A model generated the notes under the pieces. It saw nothing but the letters and a program-made list of their open reading frames with translations, was not told where the DNA came from and did no database searches. This document shows, one piece after another, positions 1 to 8,557 of a stretch of 28,484 bases of DNA (position 1 is the stretch's first letter; each line of letters begins with the position of its first letter). Source of the DNA: a virus; IMG/VR virus record IMGVR_UViG_3300017748_000089, positions 1-28,484 of that record; one strand, written 5' to 3'. Both the position numbers and the translations under genes were made by a program.

Positions 1-3000
1 CATTAAGTCTTTAACTCTATTTCTATAATAAGAAGCACCACCAAAAGCTATAGCAAAACTATCTGCGTATTTAGTAGGTGCATAACCTTTTTCAAGTATA
101 TAACTAAGTACAGCTTTAGCTTTATTCTTAGATGTTTTAGCAGCGTTAGCTATTTCAGACTCTGATATGTTAAGCTTTAGTCCGTTACGTCTGTCTTTTA
201 AATAATCAGAATTAATTAATTGTTTAAAATCTTTCCAGAACTGAGGTTGATTAGCAAAAGCTTTACCAGCTTGGTAAGGATTATTAAAACTCCAATTAAC
301 AAAGTTAGCTGCTGATATAGTTTGTAGTAATGCTGATCTAGCGTTTATAAACATAGTAACACCAGTAGAGTTGTTTATATAATCAAGAACTTGATTACTC
401 AATCTATTTCCTCCTGCTACTCTGTTGCTACCTTTTTTCATTCTAGATAAAGAATTTTCTACAGCTTCTCTATATTTTTTACCGTAAGCAGCTTCTAGCT
501 TATTTAAATTATCCTTACTAAATACAACATCTATATTTTCTTTCCAAGTCTCTAAATACTTACCTCGCTTAGTAGTGTTAAGTATATCTACTAGATCTGT
601 TGTTATAGTTCCATTAGCCCAGCCTTCGCCTGGTTTAGAGTAACCATCTCCTTTAGTTATAGATAATATTTCATCAGCAAATACTTTTAACTTAGGATCT
701 TTTTCTACTATATCAGAAAGTTCTTTTAAGTCTGTTTTAGAAAGTCCTGGTATTTTCTCTCCAACTTTATTCCACAAATAAACTCTTACCGCTTGCTCAT
801 TAGTAAATCCTGACTCTGTTTCTTTCTTTAAATCTTTAGGTACATCTAATTGTTTCTTCAAAGCTTTAAAATCAGACATAAGGTTTACTCTCGATGTAGA
901 TAAGTTAGTCATAGCCCTAGTGTATGGATCAAGTAAGGCATCTTGATAAAACTTCATAGCTTTTTCACCTTTCTTACCTTTAGGTAATGTGGTATATAGT
1001 AAACCTAAAAAGTCTTCAGCTGATGGAGGGATAAAAAATCTTTGACCTTTTTTCTTACCACCTCTCACTTGAGCTTTAACATCTGAAAATACTTTTACTG
1101 CATCTATACCTGTTGATTGTTCTAGTATCTCGTTAAATGTAGTGTTCATTTTCTCGCTAGTATTTAATCTAGCTTTTTGAACTTTTGATTTAACATCTAT
1201 AACGTTTAGTGCTTTTTCAACTGGAGCTACTTGCTTTTTTCTAGGTTTAGTTATTTCAAAATCATAACTGCTTTTATCTGGTGTTATAAAATCATTGCTT
1301 TCCCATATGTCTGTTTCCCAGCCTAGTTTTTTAGCAACTCTATCCATTAACGTAGTGTATAGCTTAACTCTACTTGTTTCTGATTTAAGAGAAGAAAACT
1401 CAAGTCTTTTTATTTTAGGTGTTTTACCTACTATATCTAACAAGCCATTATAAACAGTTCTAATAACTTTAACAGCATCACCTGTTCCAGTCATATCTAT
1501 TCTACCACCTAAGTTAAATTCTACATCAAAACTTCCTTTGCTGTCTCTAGCATCTAAATTGAAATTATATTTTTTCTTACCTATATTAAAAGTAGTTTTT
1601 ATATTACCAGCTTTATCTGTTTTCCAATCTAACTCTTTTGTTTTCTTTTCACTAAAATTAATTTTATTTTCTTTAGCTAACTGAACTTTAGATTTAACAT
1701 CAAGTTGTGACATTGCTGTTTTAACTGCTTTAACATTTTGAGGTGCATCATCTGCAAAATAGAAATCATTATAACCTTCAGCGGCTTTGTCTATTATCCA
1801 GTTAGCTTTAGCTTCGCCAGTAGAATTACCTAATCCAGTTATATTTTCTAAAGGTATTTCTACACCCATAGCTTTCATGAATTCAAATATAGCCTGTTGA
1901 GATTCTGGTGCACGAGCAGTTAATATAAACAAATCTCTTTCACCTGGTGCTTCTTTAAGTTTCTTTATTAAATCAAACAATGGACCTTTTTTACCTTCAA
2001 CAACTCTATTAAAGTCTGTAAAATCCATTTCATAACCTTGATCTATAAGCTCCATACCTTTTTCAGCAAACTCTTCTGCTGTAAGTTCTATTCTTTCACC
2101 TTCTCTTTCTGCAAATACTTTACTGTTTGTTCTAGCTACAGTGTCGTCAAAATCAAATATTCTAATCTTTTTCTTAGGCATGTTAGGACGATCAGCCATC
2201 TGCAAAGCTTTGTCTATAGTTCTAGCTTTTTCGACTAGCTCTTCAGTAGTCATCTTCTCGCTAGTGTTCATGACACCTGGCTCGTCTATTTCTGTTTTAG
2301 TTTCTTTAAATGCAAGATCAGCTTGTTTAGTTCCTCTAGCTTTAATTATATAATCTAATGTCTTTTTAGCATCTTTAAGCGTTACAGCTTTTTTACCTTT
2401 TAATACACCAGCTTTAGTTAAGTTTAGCTCATATATTAATTTGTTTTGAGCCTCTATAATAGCAGGGTTTTCAGATAAAAAATCAGAAACTTCTAAATCA
2501 TATTTTTTAGCATCTGAAATAAGTTTTCCATTTTTATCTAAAGTCATTTGTTTATTAGGGTTTATATAACCTCTATCTGACTTATACTCGTTATATTTCC
2601 TCATGTCAAAAGGATCAATTACATCTTTGTAGCTAATTTCTCCTTTAGCAGCTTGATCCATTTGTTTTTTAGATAAAGGATGTAGTTCAGTAGCTGAGCT
2701 CCAATCTTCTATAATATTACCTTCTTTGTCTAAGTTTCTTTTAGGGTGATCTAAAATGTTTTTACTTTCTTTAGATATAGATGCTTGATAGTATTGTTCA
2801 TGCATAAAATCTTTTAGCTCGTTCCAAACTTTTCTAGGTGCCCGTAAACCGTTTATTATAGCTAGAGAAAACTCTCCAAAAGGTAAACCGTGTTCTTCGT
2901 AATTAAAATCTTGTCCTAACTCTCTACTTTTCATAGTAGCAAAATTTCTTAGCACGTGTGAATTAGATTTAGGATGCCAAAGCATATAAGAAATTAATGG

Positions 3001-6000
3001 CATGTTATCAGGGTTTAACTCTAATAAATCTCTAAATATATCTAAAACTAAACTCTTACCCTCTTTAATGTCTAACATATTCTCTATGTTCTTTTTTAAG
3101 GTGTTAGTTTTTTGTCCAGCAATTGCTTTTTCCATTTTAGCTAACTGCTCCCTACTATATTTGTTATATTTTTTAGGATTAGATTTAACCACGTCTAACA
3201 TTTGCTTTTGAAGATCTGAAGTTTGCATAGTCATACCAGCTTCAATAGCTTCTAATGTCGGCTTCATTGTTTCTATAGCTTCAATTTCAGCTTCTTTAGT
3301 AAGTTTATCTATAGTTTTTTGTGATGGATTTTTAACTGTGCTTAACTTTCTTTTTAAAAAAGTTTTAGTATAGTTTTTAACACCAGTTTGGTAATCACCT
3401 ACTAATGGAAATTTATCTTTAACTGCTTTCAAAAAGTCAGCTCTAGAACTAAAAATACCTGAGCCAAACATTCTAATTTTATTTTTAGATTTTTTTGCTA
3501 AGTCCACAAAGAAATTACCTCCAACATCTAAAAAATCTCCTTTTGATTTTTTAATTATATTATCAATTGTTGATTTTTCACCTAAAATTTCAGGTATAGA
3601 TTTATACCCTTCCTTACTTACTACTTCCGCTATCTTTTTAGCAGACATAGATATAGGACTAGCTCCAGCTTTAATGTCAGCTACTAGTTTTTTCTCAGCT
3701 GCAGTTTCTACAGGCATTTTAGACCTTGTAGCTTCATTAGCTATCTTCATAGCTTCTACCATTGCCATACCTTTAGCTAGCTGACCATTAACAGTTCTAT
3801 CGTATGTTTTTAAATCTTTACCTATTAATAAGTCTCCTTGGACTTTAGATATAGTTTCTGGTGTAGCATTTTTAAACTCAGGTTTTAATCTGTATACAGG
3901 TGTCTGGCTAGTCAATCCCTTAGATCGTTTGCCTGTTGGCTCATAAAAGTATTTAATTATTCTATTAGGTAAACCAATACCTCTACCTACAACTTCTCTT
4001 GATACATCTATAGATTCTCCTTGTTTATTGACAATAGCTTCTTCACTAGTGACATTTGTTTCAGGTAAAGTTTTTATAAACCTTTTCATATTACTTTTAT
4101 CTGAAAAGAATTTTTGTATGTTACCAAACTCAGAATCGCTTATAACACCTTTTTCACCTGGCTTAGCTACATTGCCTGTTTCTAAATTAATAAGTTTTTT
4201 AGCAAAAGTTAAATTTTTTCTAGGATCAGATATTTTATCTGCAGGTACTTCAAATATTAATTCACCAATTTCACCAACTTGTTTCTTTGGCGCGCCACCT
4301 ACACCTGGCTTCATGTCTTGTAGCTCTATAGTTTCAACTACTTCTAATATTTCTTTTTTCTTTCTGTTAGCTTCTTTACCTTCAAAAGTACTTATTTGTC
4401 TTTCAGTTTCTTTAACAGCAGACTCTTTGCCTTCAACTATAGTTTCAGGCGTACTTGTGTCAGCTACTTGTCTAGCTGTTTCAGAATCGATACTAGTAGT
4501 CTTAGCTTTATCTCCTATTTCACCTTCATAAAATGCTTGACGTTTAGGTCTTATATTACTATTAATCCATGTTGAAAGCTTAGTACTACCATCATATCTC
4601 TCTAGTATACTAACAAATTCTTTATTGATAAAAGATATAGCGTTTTCAGGTGGTATATCTCCTTTAGCTATGTCATAACCTAAAGCTTTTAAACCAATAT
4701 TGTTATATTGTTTTATTAAATCTTCTATGCCTTTAGTATCTATAGTTCCATTTTTATATTCTTTAGCAAGATCATTTGCTTTTTTCTCTGACAACTGAAC
4801 AGGAGTTTCACCATCTTTAACTAGCTCAGCATATTTCTCTTGAGCTTCTTTAACTTTAGCTTTACCTTCTGGAGTTTTTTCTATACCAGTAAAAAAGTAA
4901 TCAGCTACATCTGCACCGTTTTTAAGTTCTGTTATTACATCTGCGCTTACTTCTTTAAATTTAATATTCTTAACTAAATCATTTAAAGCTCCTTCATTTT
5001 GTAATTCTAAAAATTCATTTATAAATTCTTTTTCAATCTGAATATTTCTTTTACCACTTTTAATAAGTTCGTTATATCCAGGTCTTAATTTCATTTCAGC
5101 TTCAACTCTATTAAATACACCTAACTCCTTAAGCCTCTTTTTAAATTGATCTATGTATTCTATATCTTGTTTAATTATAGTCTCTCTAGCAGCTTCTATA
5201 TCACCTTCAGCGCCTGCTAATTCCCTAGCTCTTTGTTCTACAGCTCTAGAATCAAATCTATTTTCAAAAACAGGGTGAAATACTTCATGCTTAAGTGTTG
5301 ATCCTTTAAAACCTTTTATAACATAGTTTTTACCTCCAGAAGTAAACTGAAATTTACCACTTTTAGGCATCATTGCATCTTTGTTTATTACAAAAAGAGG
5401 TTTACCATTTTTAACAGTTTGAAAACCGTAGCCAGTAGATTCAGCAGATTGTTGCTCACCAGCTTCTTGTTTTAGCTTTATAAACTCATCTTGACCAACT
5501 TCTTTAACTTCCGTTCCTTCTGCTTTTACTTTTTCAGCATAGTCTAAAGTTTCATCTATTCTTTCTCTAGCTTGACCTTCACCTATGTCAATTAATTCTT
5601 TTTGTTTATTTTGCTCAGTTAATATCTCAGTTTCAAGTCTTTCTTTTTGTCTATCGTAATTAACTTTACTTATCTCTTTGTTTTTAAGTAACACATCTAG
5701 ATCTCTTAAAGCCCCTTCATTTCTTTGTACTTTTAAACCACTCTCTATAAACTTCTTGCCTTGAGCACTACTAGCATCTCCAAAAAAGTCTCCAGCTTCT
5801 CCATACATAACTTGAGAAGCTTTGAGTATTTCATTAGCAGCTTTTGGACTAAATCCAATTTTTTGTAATTCTAATGTAGGAACTACATCCCCATTTGCAA
5901 AACCAGCTTTAGACAAATTAGCAACATCAGCTGCTGATACTTCTCCAGTTGCTTCAATAGACTTTAAACTAAATACTAAATCATCATAAGTAGTATTCCA

Positions 6001-8556
6001 GTTTTCTACTCCTTCATTTTTAGCTTTTACAGCTTGCTCATCTATAGCTTTTTTTAAGTTTAATTTTTTACCTAAATTTTTTATAGCATTTATTTGTTGA
6101 TCTGCTTCTTTAGCTGTAAATTCAGGGTTATTAATTACTTCTGCAGATTTTAATTCTACTGCTTCTGCTATTTCTTCTTCACTCCAACTACCTTCTTTTT
6201 TAGTTTTTAAACCTAAATCTAAAGCAATAGTGTTCCATTCTCTATAATTTCTTCCTAATGTAAATATGTCGTTTTTAAAGTTCTTAACAGCTTTATCCAT
6301 AAAACTGCTAGGATGTGAAGCAGACATAAATAATAAAGCTCCGTAAGTTTCAATAAAGCTATCAGTATCAGTGATGTGATGCCATAGCTCACTCATGTCC
6401 ATTTCGCTTTGACCAGTAGCTATATCATAAATACCTGAAGTTAATTCTCCACCTTTTATTGCAGTGGCACCTAATATAGGTGTTGTTCCAAATTTAACAG
6501 CACCACCAATTGTACTAAAACCAAACTTGTTGTTAAGCTTTATAACTTCTCTTAAACCAGGATACCTAACAGCAAGCTTAGGTATAGACAACTTCATAGC
6601 ATCTCCAAAAGCTTTAAATCCTAAATGACCTATTTGAGAACCAAGTGCAAACGGTATAACAGCCATTTTTTCAGAACCAAAAATATTGCTACCTATAGTA
6701 TTACTACCTACTAAACCAACAGACTCTTGAAGAGTTCCAGCAGTTAACTGGCCAAAAACATTAGCAGCTCCTTTACCTATTCCAGGTACTTTAGCCATAT
6801 TATAAGCAACTAAATCTCCAATGCCAGTAGTTATTCGTGAAACGTTTTTAACGCCACCTAACATACCCATAGTTAAACCTATTTCCATACCCATCTTAGT
6901 AAAGCCAGGTATAATGCTAGCTAGTTTTTCTCCAGAAAAATAACTTTCTTCTATTTGTTTAACATATTTTTTACCACGTTCACCTAAAAACTTTTCGACA
7001 CTTTCATCTACTTCAAAACCTAATTCATCTTCAAATACGTCATATGCTAATACATTTTGCATTTCATTAATACCTAATGTATTTCCTCCAAAAGCTACTA
7101 CAGTTTCTTCACTTAATATATCTCCAGTGCTTTCTCTATCTATTTTAGTTAAATCAACATTTAACCCCATTGCTAGTTGCAATGTTTTAAATTCTTTTAA
7201 TGTTTTATTATAGTCCCTAACTAACGGGCTATCACCCATAGGTAAGTAGGTTAAACCAGTAGGAGCTAACCCAGTGTTGTTCATTGATTCTAAATCTTTA
7301 AAATCTTCTCTTACACTACCTCCTTCATCAAACATGTTTATTAAACTAGCAAAACCACCTGCTGCTCCAAGTCCTGGTATGTTTCTTATTGCTTCTGCAC
7401 CTCTTTGAGCTAGATTGCCTTGGCCTACTACATCTTCATAACCTTTTTTATAAAGTTTAGTACCTAAAGTAACTAATTTGCTTTCTATTCTATCGTAAGT
7501 TTCGTTAAGCTTATCAGAATCTAAATTACCATACTTTGCTATTGCTCTTTTATCTTGTTCAACAGCTTCTACTTTCTGCTCGTCACTTAGCCTAGACTTA
7601 TCTATAAACTTACCATCTTCATCTATTAAGCCTTCTACTCTATTTGTGTTTAATATTTCTTTTAAAACATTATCTTTTTCTTCTTTAGATACCGCACTCT
7701 TTAACTTGTTATAAAGACTTTCTCCAGCGTATTTTTTTATTCTATTTTCTATGCCTTCTGATCTATGGTTGTTAAAATATTTTACTATGTCTTCTTTAAT
7801 TTGTTCATTAGATAGACCAGCTCCTTTACCATCAGGGCCAAGCACTATTTGATCTTGAACATATTGATCTCTTTTTTTATTTATATCACCTATTTCTTTA
7901 TATTCTAAAACATTAAAAACTTCAGCAGCTCTAGGACTTGAACCATCTTCGTTAGCAAAAGATTTATTTATTCTTTCATTTATTTGTCCAATAACCCAAT
8001 TTTTTTGATTATCAGGCACGTCATCAATACCTTCTATAGCTTTAGCCCCTTCAACACCTAAGCCGTTTAATATTTGTATTTGTTCTATAGAATAGTTATT
8101 TGTAGGATCTAAACTAATTGAATTTTCTATATTTGCTAAATCTTCTTCTTTATTATTATCTACCCAAGCTTTAAAACCTATTTCATTTTGCATTATTGCA
8201 GAAGTCATCGGCGCTTGCGCAAGATTAAAGTTGGAATTTAACTTATCTATTTCTATTTTGTTTCTATCTGCAAAAGTAGTTGGCGCAGGTGCTTCCGTCT
8301 GTACAATACCTAAATCTAACTTTTCATTAATATCAACATTTGCAAGTTGAAGATCAGTAGGAGTTAAAGGCTTTTTTTCTTCTACTTCAATAGTCTCTTC
8401 TACTTCACCGCCTTCAACAGTTACGTTATTACCGGGGTCAGCTATATATGATTTTACATCTTTATAACCTTTAGCTTGTCTAACTTCTTCTAGCATCTCT
8501 AGAGTAACTTCTACTACTGTTCCGTCTTCTTGTGTAAAAAAGTAAGTTTCGTCCAT
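1..8556 (-). CDS. Giant multidomain (polyvalent-type) virion/ejection protein, C-terminus outside window
   Basis: The frame is open from the ATG at 8556 to base 1, giving 2852 codons and no stop, so the C-terminus lies outside the window. Visible from the N-terminus: an acidic stretch (residues 1-60); charged helical sequence; a Gly/hydrophobic region (about 540-755) that could contact membrane; HEVFH at 1090-1094, the HExxH zinc-binding motif of zincin peptidases, with E1181 in a NEFLE context as a possible third ligand; a stretch at about 1270-1385 resembling sigma-70 region 2 (ILERYDGSTKLSTWINSNI); a HAD phosphatase motif set (DFDDT at 2135-2139, LTAR around T2213, ADD ending at 2270); a conserved-looking domain at 2305-2440; and a C-terminal region with NARSALLQ at 2738 and an SFAIAFGGA-type motif near the edge. 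Mosaics of enzyme domains in giant phage proteins are known as polyvalent proteins, thought to enter the cell with the DNA. It starts 1 nt after the internal protein gene, consistent with an ejected protein. Enzyme activities are inferred from motifs only. Confidence 0.88.
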   Translation of the reverse strand, partial: MDETYFFTQEDGTVVEVTLEMLEEVRQAKGYKDVKSYIADPGNNVTVEGGEVEETIEVEEKKPLTPTDLQLANVDINEKLDLGIVQTEAPAPTTFADRNKIEIDKLNSNFNLAQAPMTSAIMQNEIGFKAWVDNNKEEDLANIENSISLDPTNNYSIEQIQILNGLGVEGAKAIEGIDDVPDNQKNWVIGQINERINKSFANEDGSSPRAAEVFNVLEYKEIGDINKKRDQYVQDQIVLGPDGKGAGLSNEQIKEDIVKYFNNHRSEGIENRIKKYAGESLYNKLKSAVSKEEKDNVLKEILNTNRVEGLIDEDGKFIDKSRLSDEQKVEAVEQDKRAIAKYGNLDSDKLNETYDRIESKLVTLGTKLYKKGYEDVVGQGNLAQRGAEAIRNIPGLGAAGGFASLINMFDEGGSVREDFKDLESMNNTGLAPTGLTYLPMGDSPLVRDYNKTLKEFKTLQLAMGLNVDLTKIDRESTGDILSEETVVAFGGNTLGINEMQNVLAYDVFEDELGFEVDESVEKFLGERGKKYVKQIEESYFSGEKLASIIPGFTKMGMEIGLTMGMLGGVKNVSRITTGIGDLVAYNMAKVPGIGKGAANVFGQLTAGTLQESVGLVGSNTIGSNIFGSEKMAVIPFALGSQIGHLGFKAFGDAMKLSIPKLAVRYPGLREVIKLNNKFGFSTIGGAVKFGTTPILGATAIKGGELTSGIYDIATGQSEMDMSELWHHITDTDSFIETYGALLFMSASHPSSFMDKAVKNFKNDIFTLGRNYREWNTIALDLGLKTKKEGSWSEEEIAEAVELKSAEVINNPEFTAKEADQQINAIKNLGKKLNLKKAIDEQAVKAKNEGVENWNTTYDDLVFSLKSIEATGEVSAADVANLSKAGFANGDVVPTLELQKIGFSPKAANEILKASQVMYGEAGDFFGDASSAQGKKFIESGLKVQRNEGALRDLDVLLKNKEISKVNYDRQKERLETEILTEQNKQKELIDIGEGQARERIDETLDYAEKVKAEGTEVKEVGQDEFIKLKQEAGEQQSAESTGYGFQTVKNGKPLFVINKDAMMPKSGKFQFTSGGKNYVIKGFKGSTLKHEVFHPVFENRFDSRAVEQRARELAGAEGDIEAARETIIKQDIEYIDQFKKRLKELGVFNRVEAEMKLRPGYNELIKSGKRNIQIEKEFINEFLELQNEGALNDLVKNIKFKEVSADVITELKNGADVADYFFTGIEKTPEGKAKVKEAQEKYAELVKDGETPVQLSEKKANDLAKEYKNGTIDTKGIEDLIKQYNNIGLKALGYDIAKGDIPPENAISFINKEFVSILERYDGSTKLSTWINSNIRPKRQAFYEGEIGDKAKTTSIDSETARQVADTSTPETIVEGKESAVKETERQISTFEGKEANRKKKEILEVVETIELQDMKPGVGGAPKKQVGEIGELIFEVPADKISDPRKNLTFAKKLINLETGNVAKPGEKGVISDSEFGNIQKFFSDKSNMKRFIKTLPETNVTSEEAIVNKQGESIDVSREVVGRGIGLPNRIIKYFYEPTGKRSKGLTSQTPVYRLKPEFKNATPETISKVQGDLLIGKDLKTYDRTVNGQLAKGMAMVEAMKIANEATRSKMPVETAAEKKLVADIKAGASPISMSAKKIAEVVSKEGYKSIPEILGEKSTIDNIIKKSKGDFLDVGGNFFVDLAKKSKNKIRMFGSGIFSSRADFLKAVKDKFPLVGDYQTGVKNYTKTFLKRKLSTVKNPSQKTIDKLTKEAEIEAIETMKPTLEAIEAGMTMQTSDLQKQMLDVVKSNPKKYNKYSREQLAKMEKAIAGQKTNTLKKNIENMLDIKEGKSLVLDIFRDLLELNPDNMPLISYMLWHPKSNSHVLRNFATMKSRELGQDFNYEEHGLPFGEFSLAIINGLRAPRKVWNELKDFMHEQYYQASISKESKNILDHPKRNLDKEGNIIEDWSSATELHPLSKKQMDQAAKGEISYKDVIDPFDMRKYNEYKSDRGYINPNKQMTLDKNGKLISDAKKYDLEVSDFLSENPAIIEAQNKLIYELNLTKAGVLKGKKAVTLKDAKKTLDYIIKARGTKQADLAFKETKTEIDEPGVMNTSEKMTTEELVEKARTIDKALQMADRPNMPKKKIRIFDFDDTVARTNSKVFAEREGERIELTAEEFAEKGMELIDQGYEMDFTDFNRVVEGKKGPLFDLIKKLKEAPGERDLFILTARAPESQQAIFEFMKAMGVEIPLENITGLGNSTGEAKANWIIDKAAEGYNDFYFADDAPQNVKAVKTAMSQLDVKSKVQLAKENKINFSEKKTKELDWKTDKAGNIKTTFNIGKKKYNFNLDARDSKGSFDVEFNLGGRIDMTGTGDAVKVIRTVYNGLLDIVGKTPKIKRLEFSSLKSETSRVKLYTTLMDRVAKKLGWETDIWESNDFITPDKSSYDFEITKPRKKQVAPVEKALNVIDVKSKVQKARLNTSEKMNTTFNEILEQSTGIDAVKVFSDVKAQVRGGKKKGQRFFIPPSAEDFLGLLYTTLPKGKKGEKAMKFYQDALLDPYTRAMTNLSTSRVNLMSDFKALKKQLDVPKDLKKETESGFTNEQAVRVYLWNKVGEKIPGLSKTDLKELSDIVEKDPKLKVFADEILSITKGDGYSKPGEGWANGTITTDLVDILNTTKRGKYLETWKENIDVVFSKDNLNKLEAAYGKKYREAVENSLSRMKKGSNRVAGGNRLSNQVLDYINNSTGVTMFINARSALLQTISAANFVNWSFNNPYQAGKAFANQPQFWKDFKQLINSDYLKDRRNGLKLNISESEIANAAKTSKNKAKAVLSYILEKGYAPTKYADSFAIAFGGASYYRNRVKDLM

Positions 8557-8557
8557 A

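Noticed and set aside
2038-3211. Three short plus-strand ORFs (about 66-70 aa)
   Set aside because: Antisense shadows of the giant gene; the second covers the antisense of the HAD motif region, which shows strong coding signal on the minus strand.
4028-4531. 167-residue plus-strand ORF
   Set aside because: It lies opposite the giant minus-strand ORF, which is open throughout; the Ser/Phe/Leu-rich translation is what antisense reading of an AT-rich gene gives, and it has no plausible leader.
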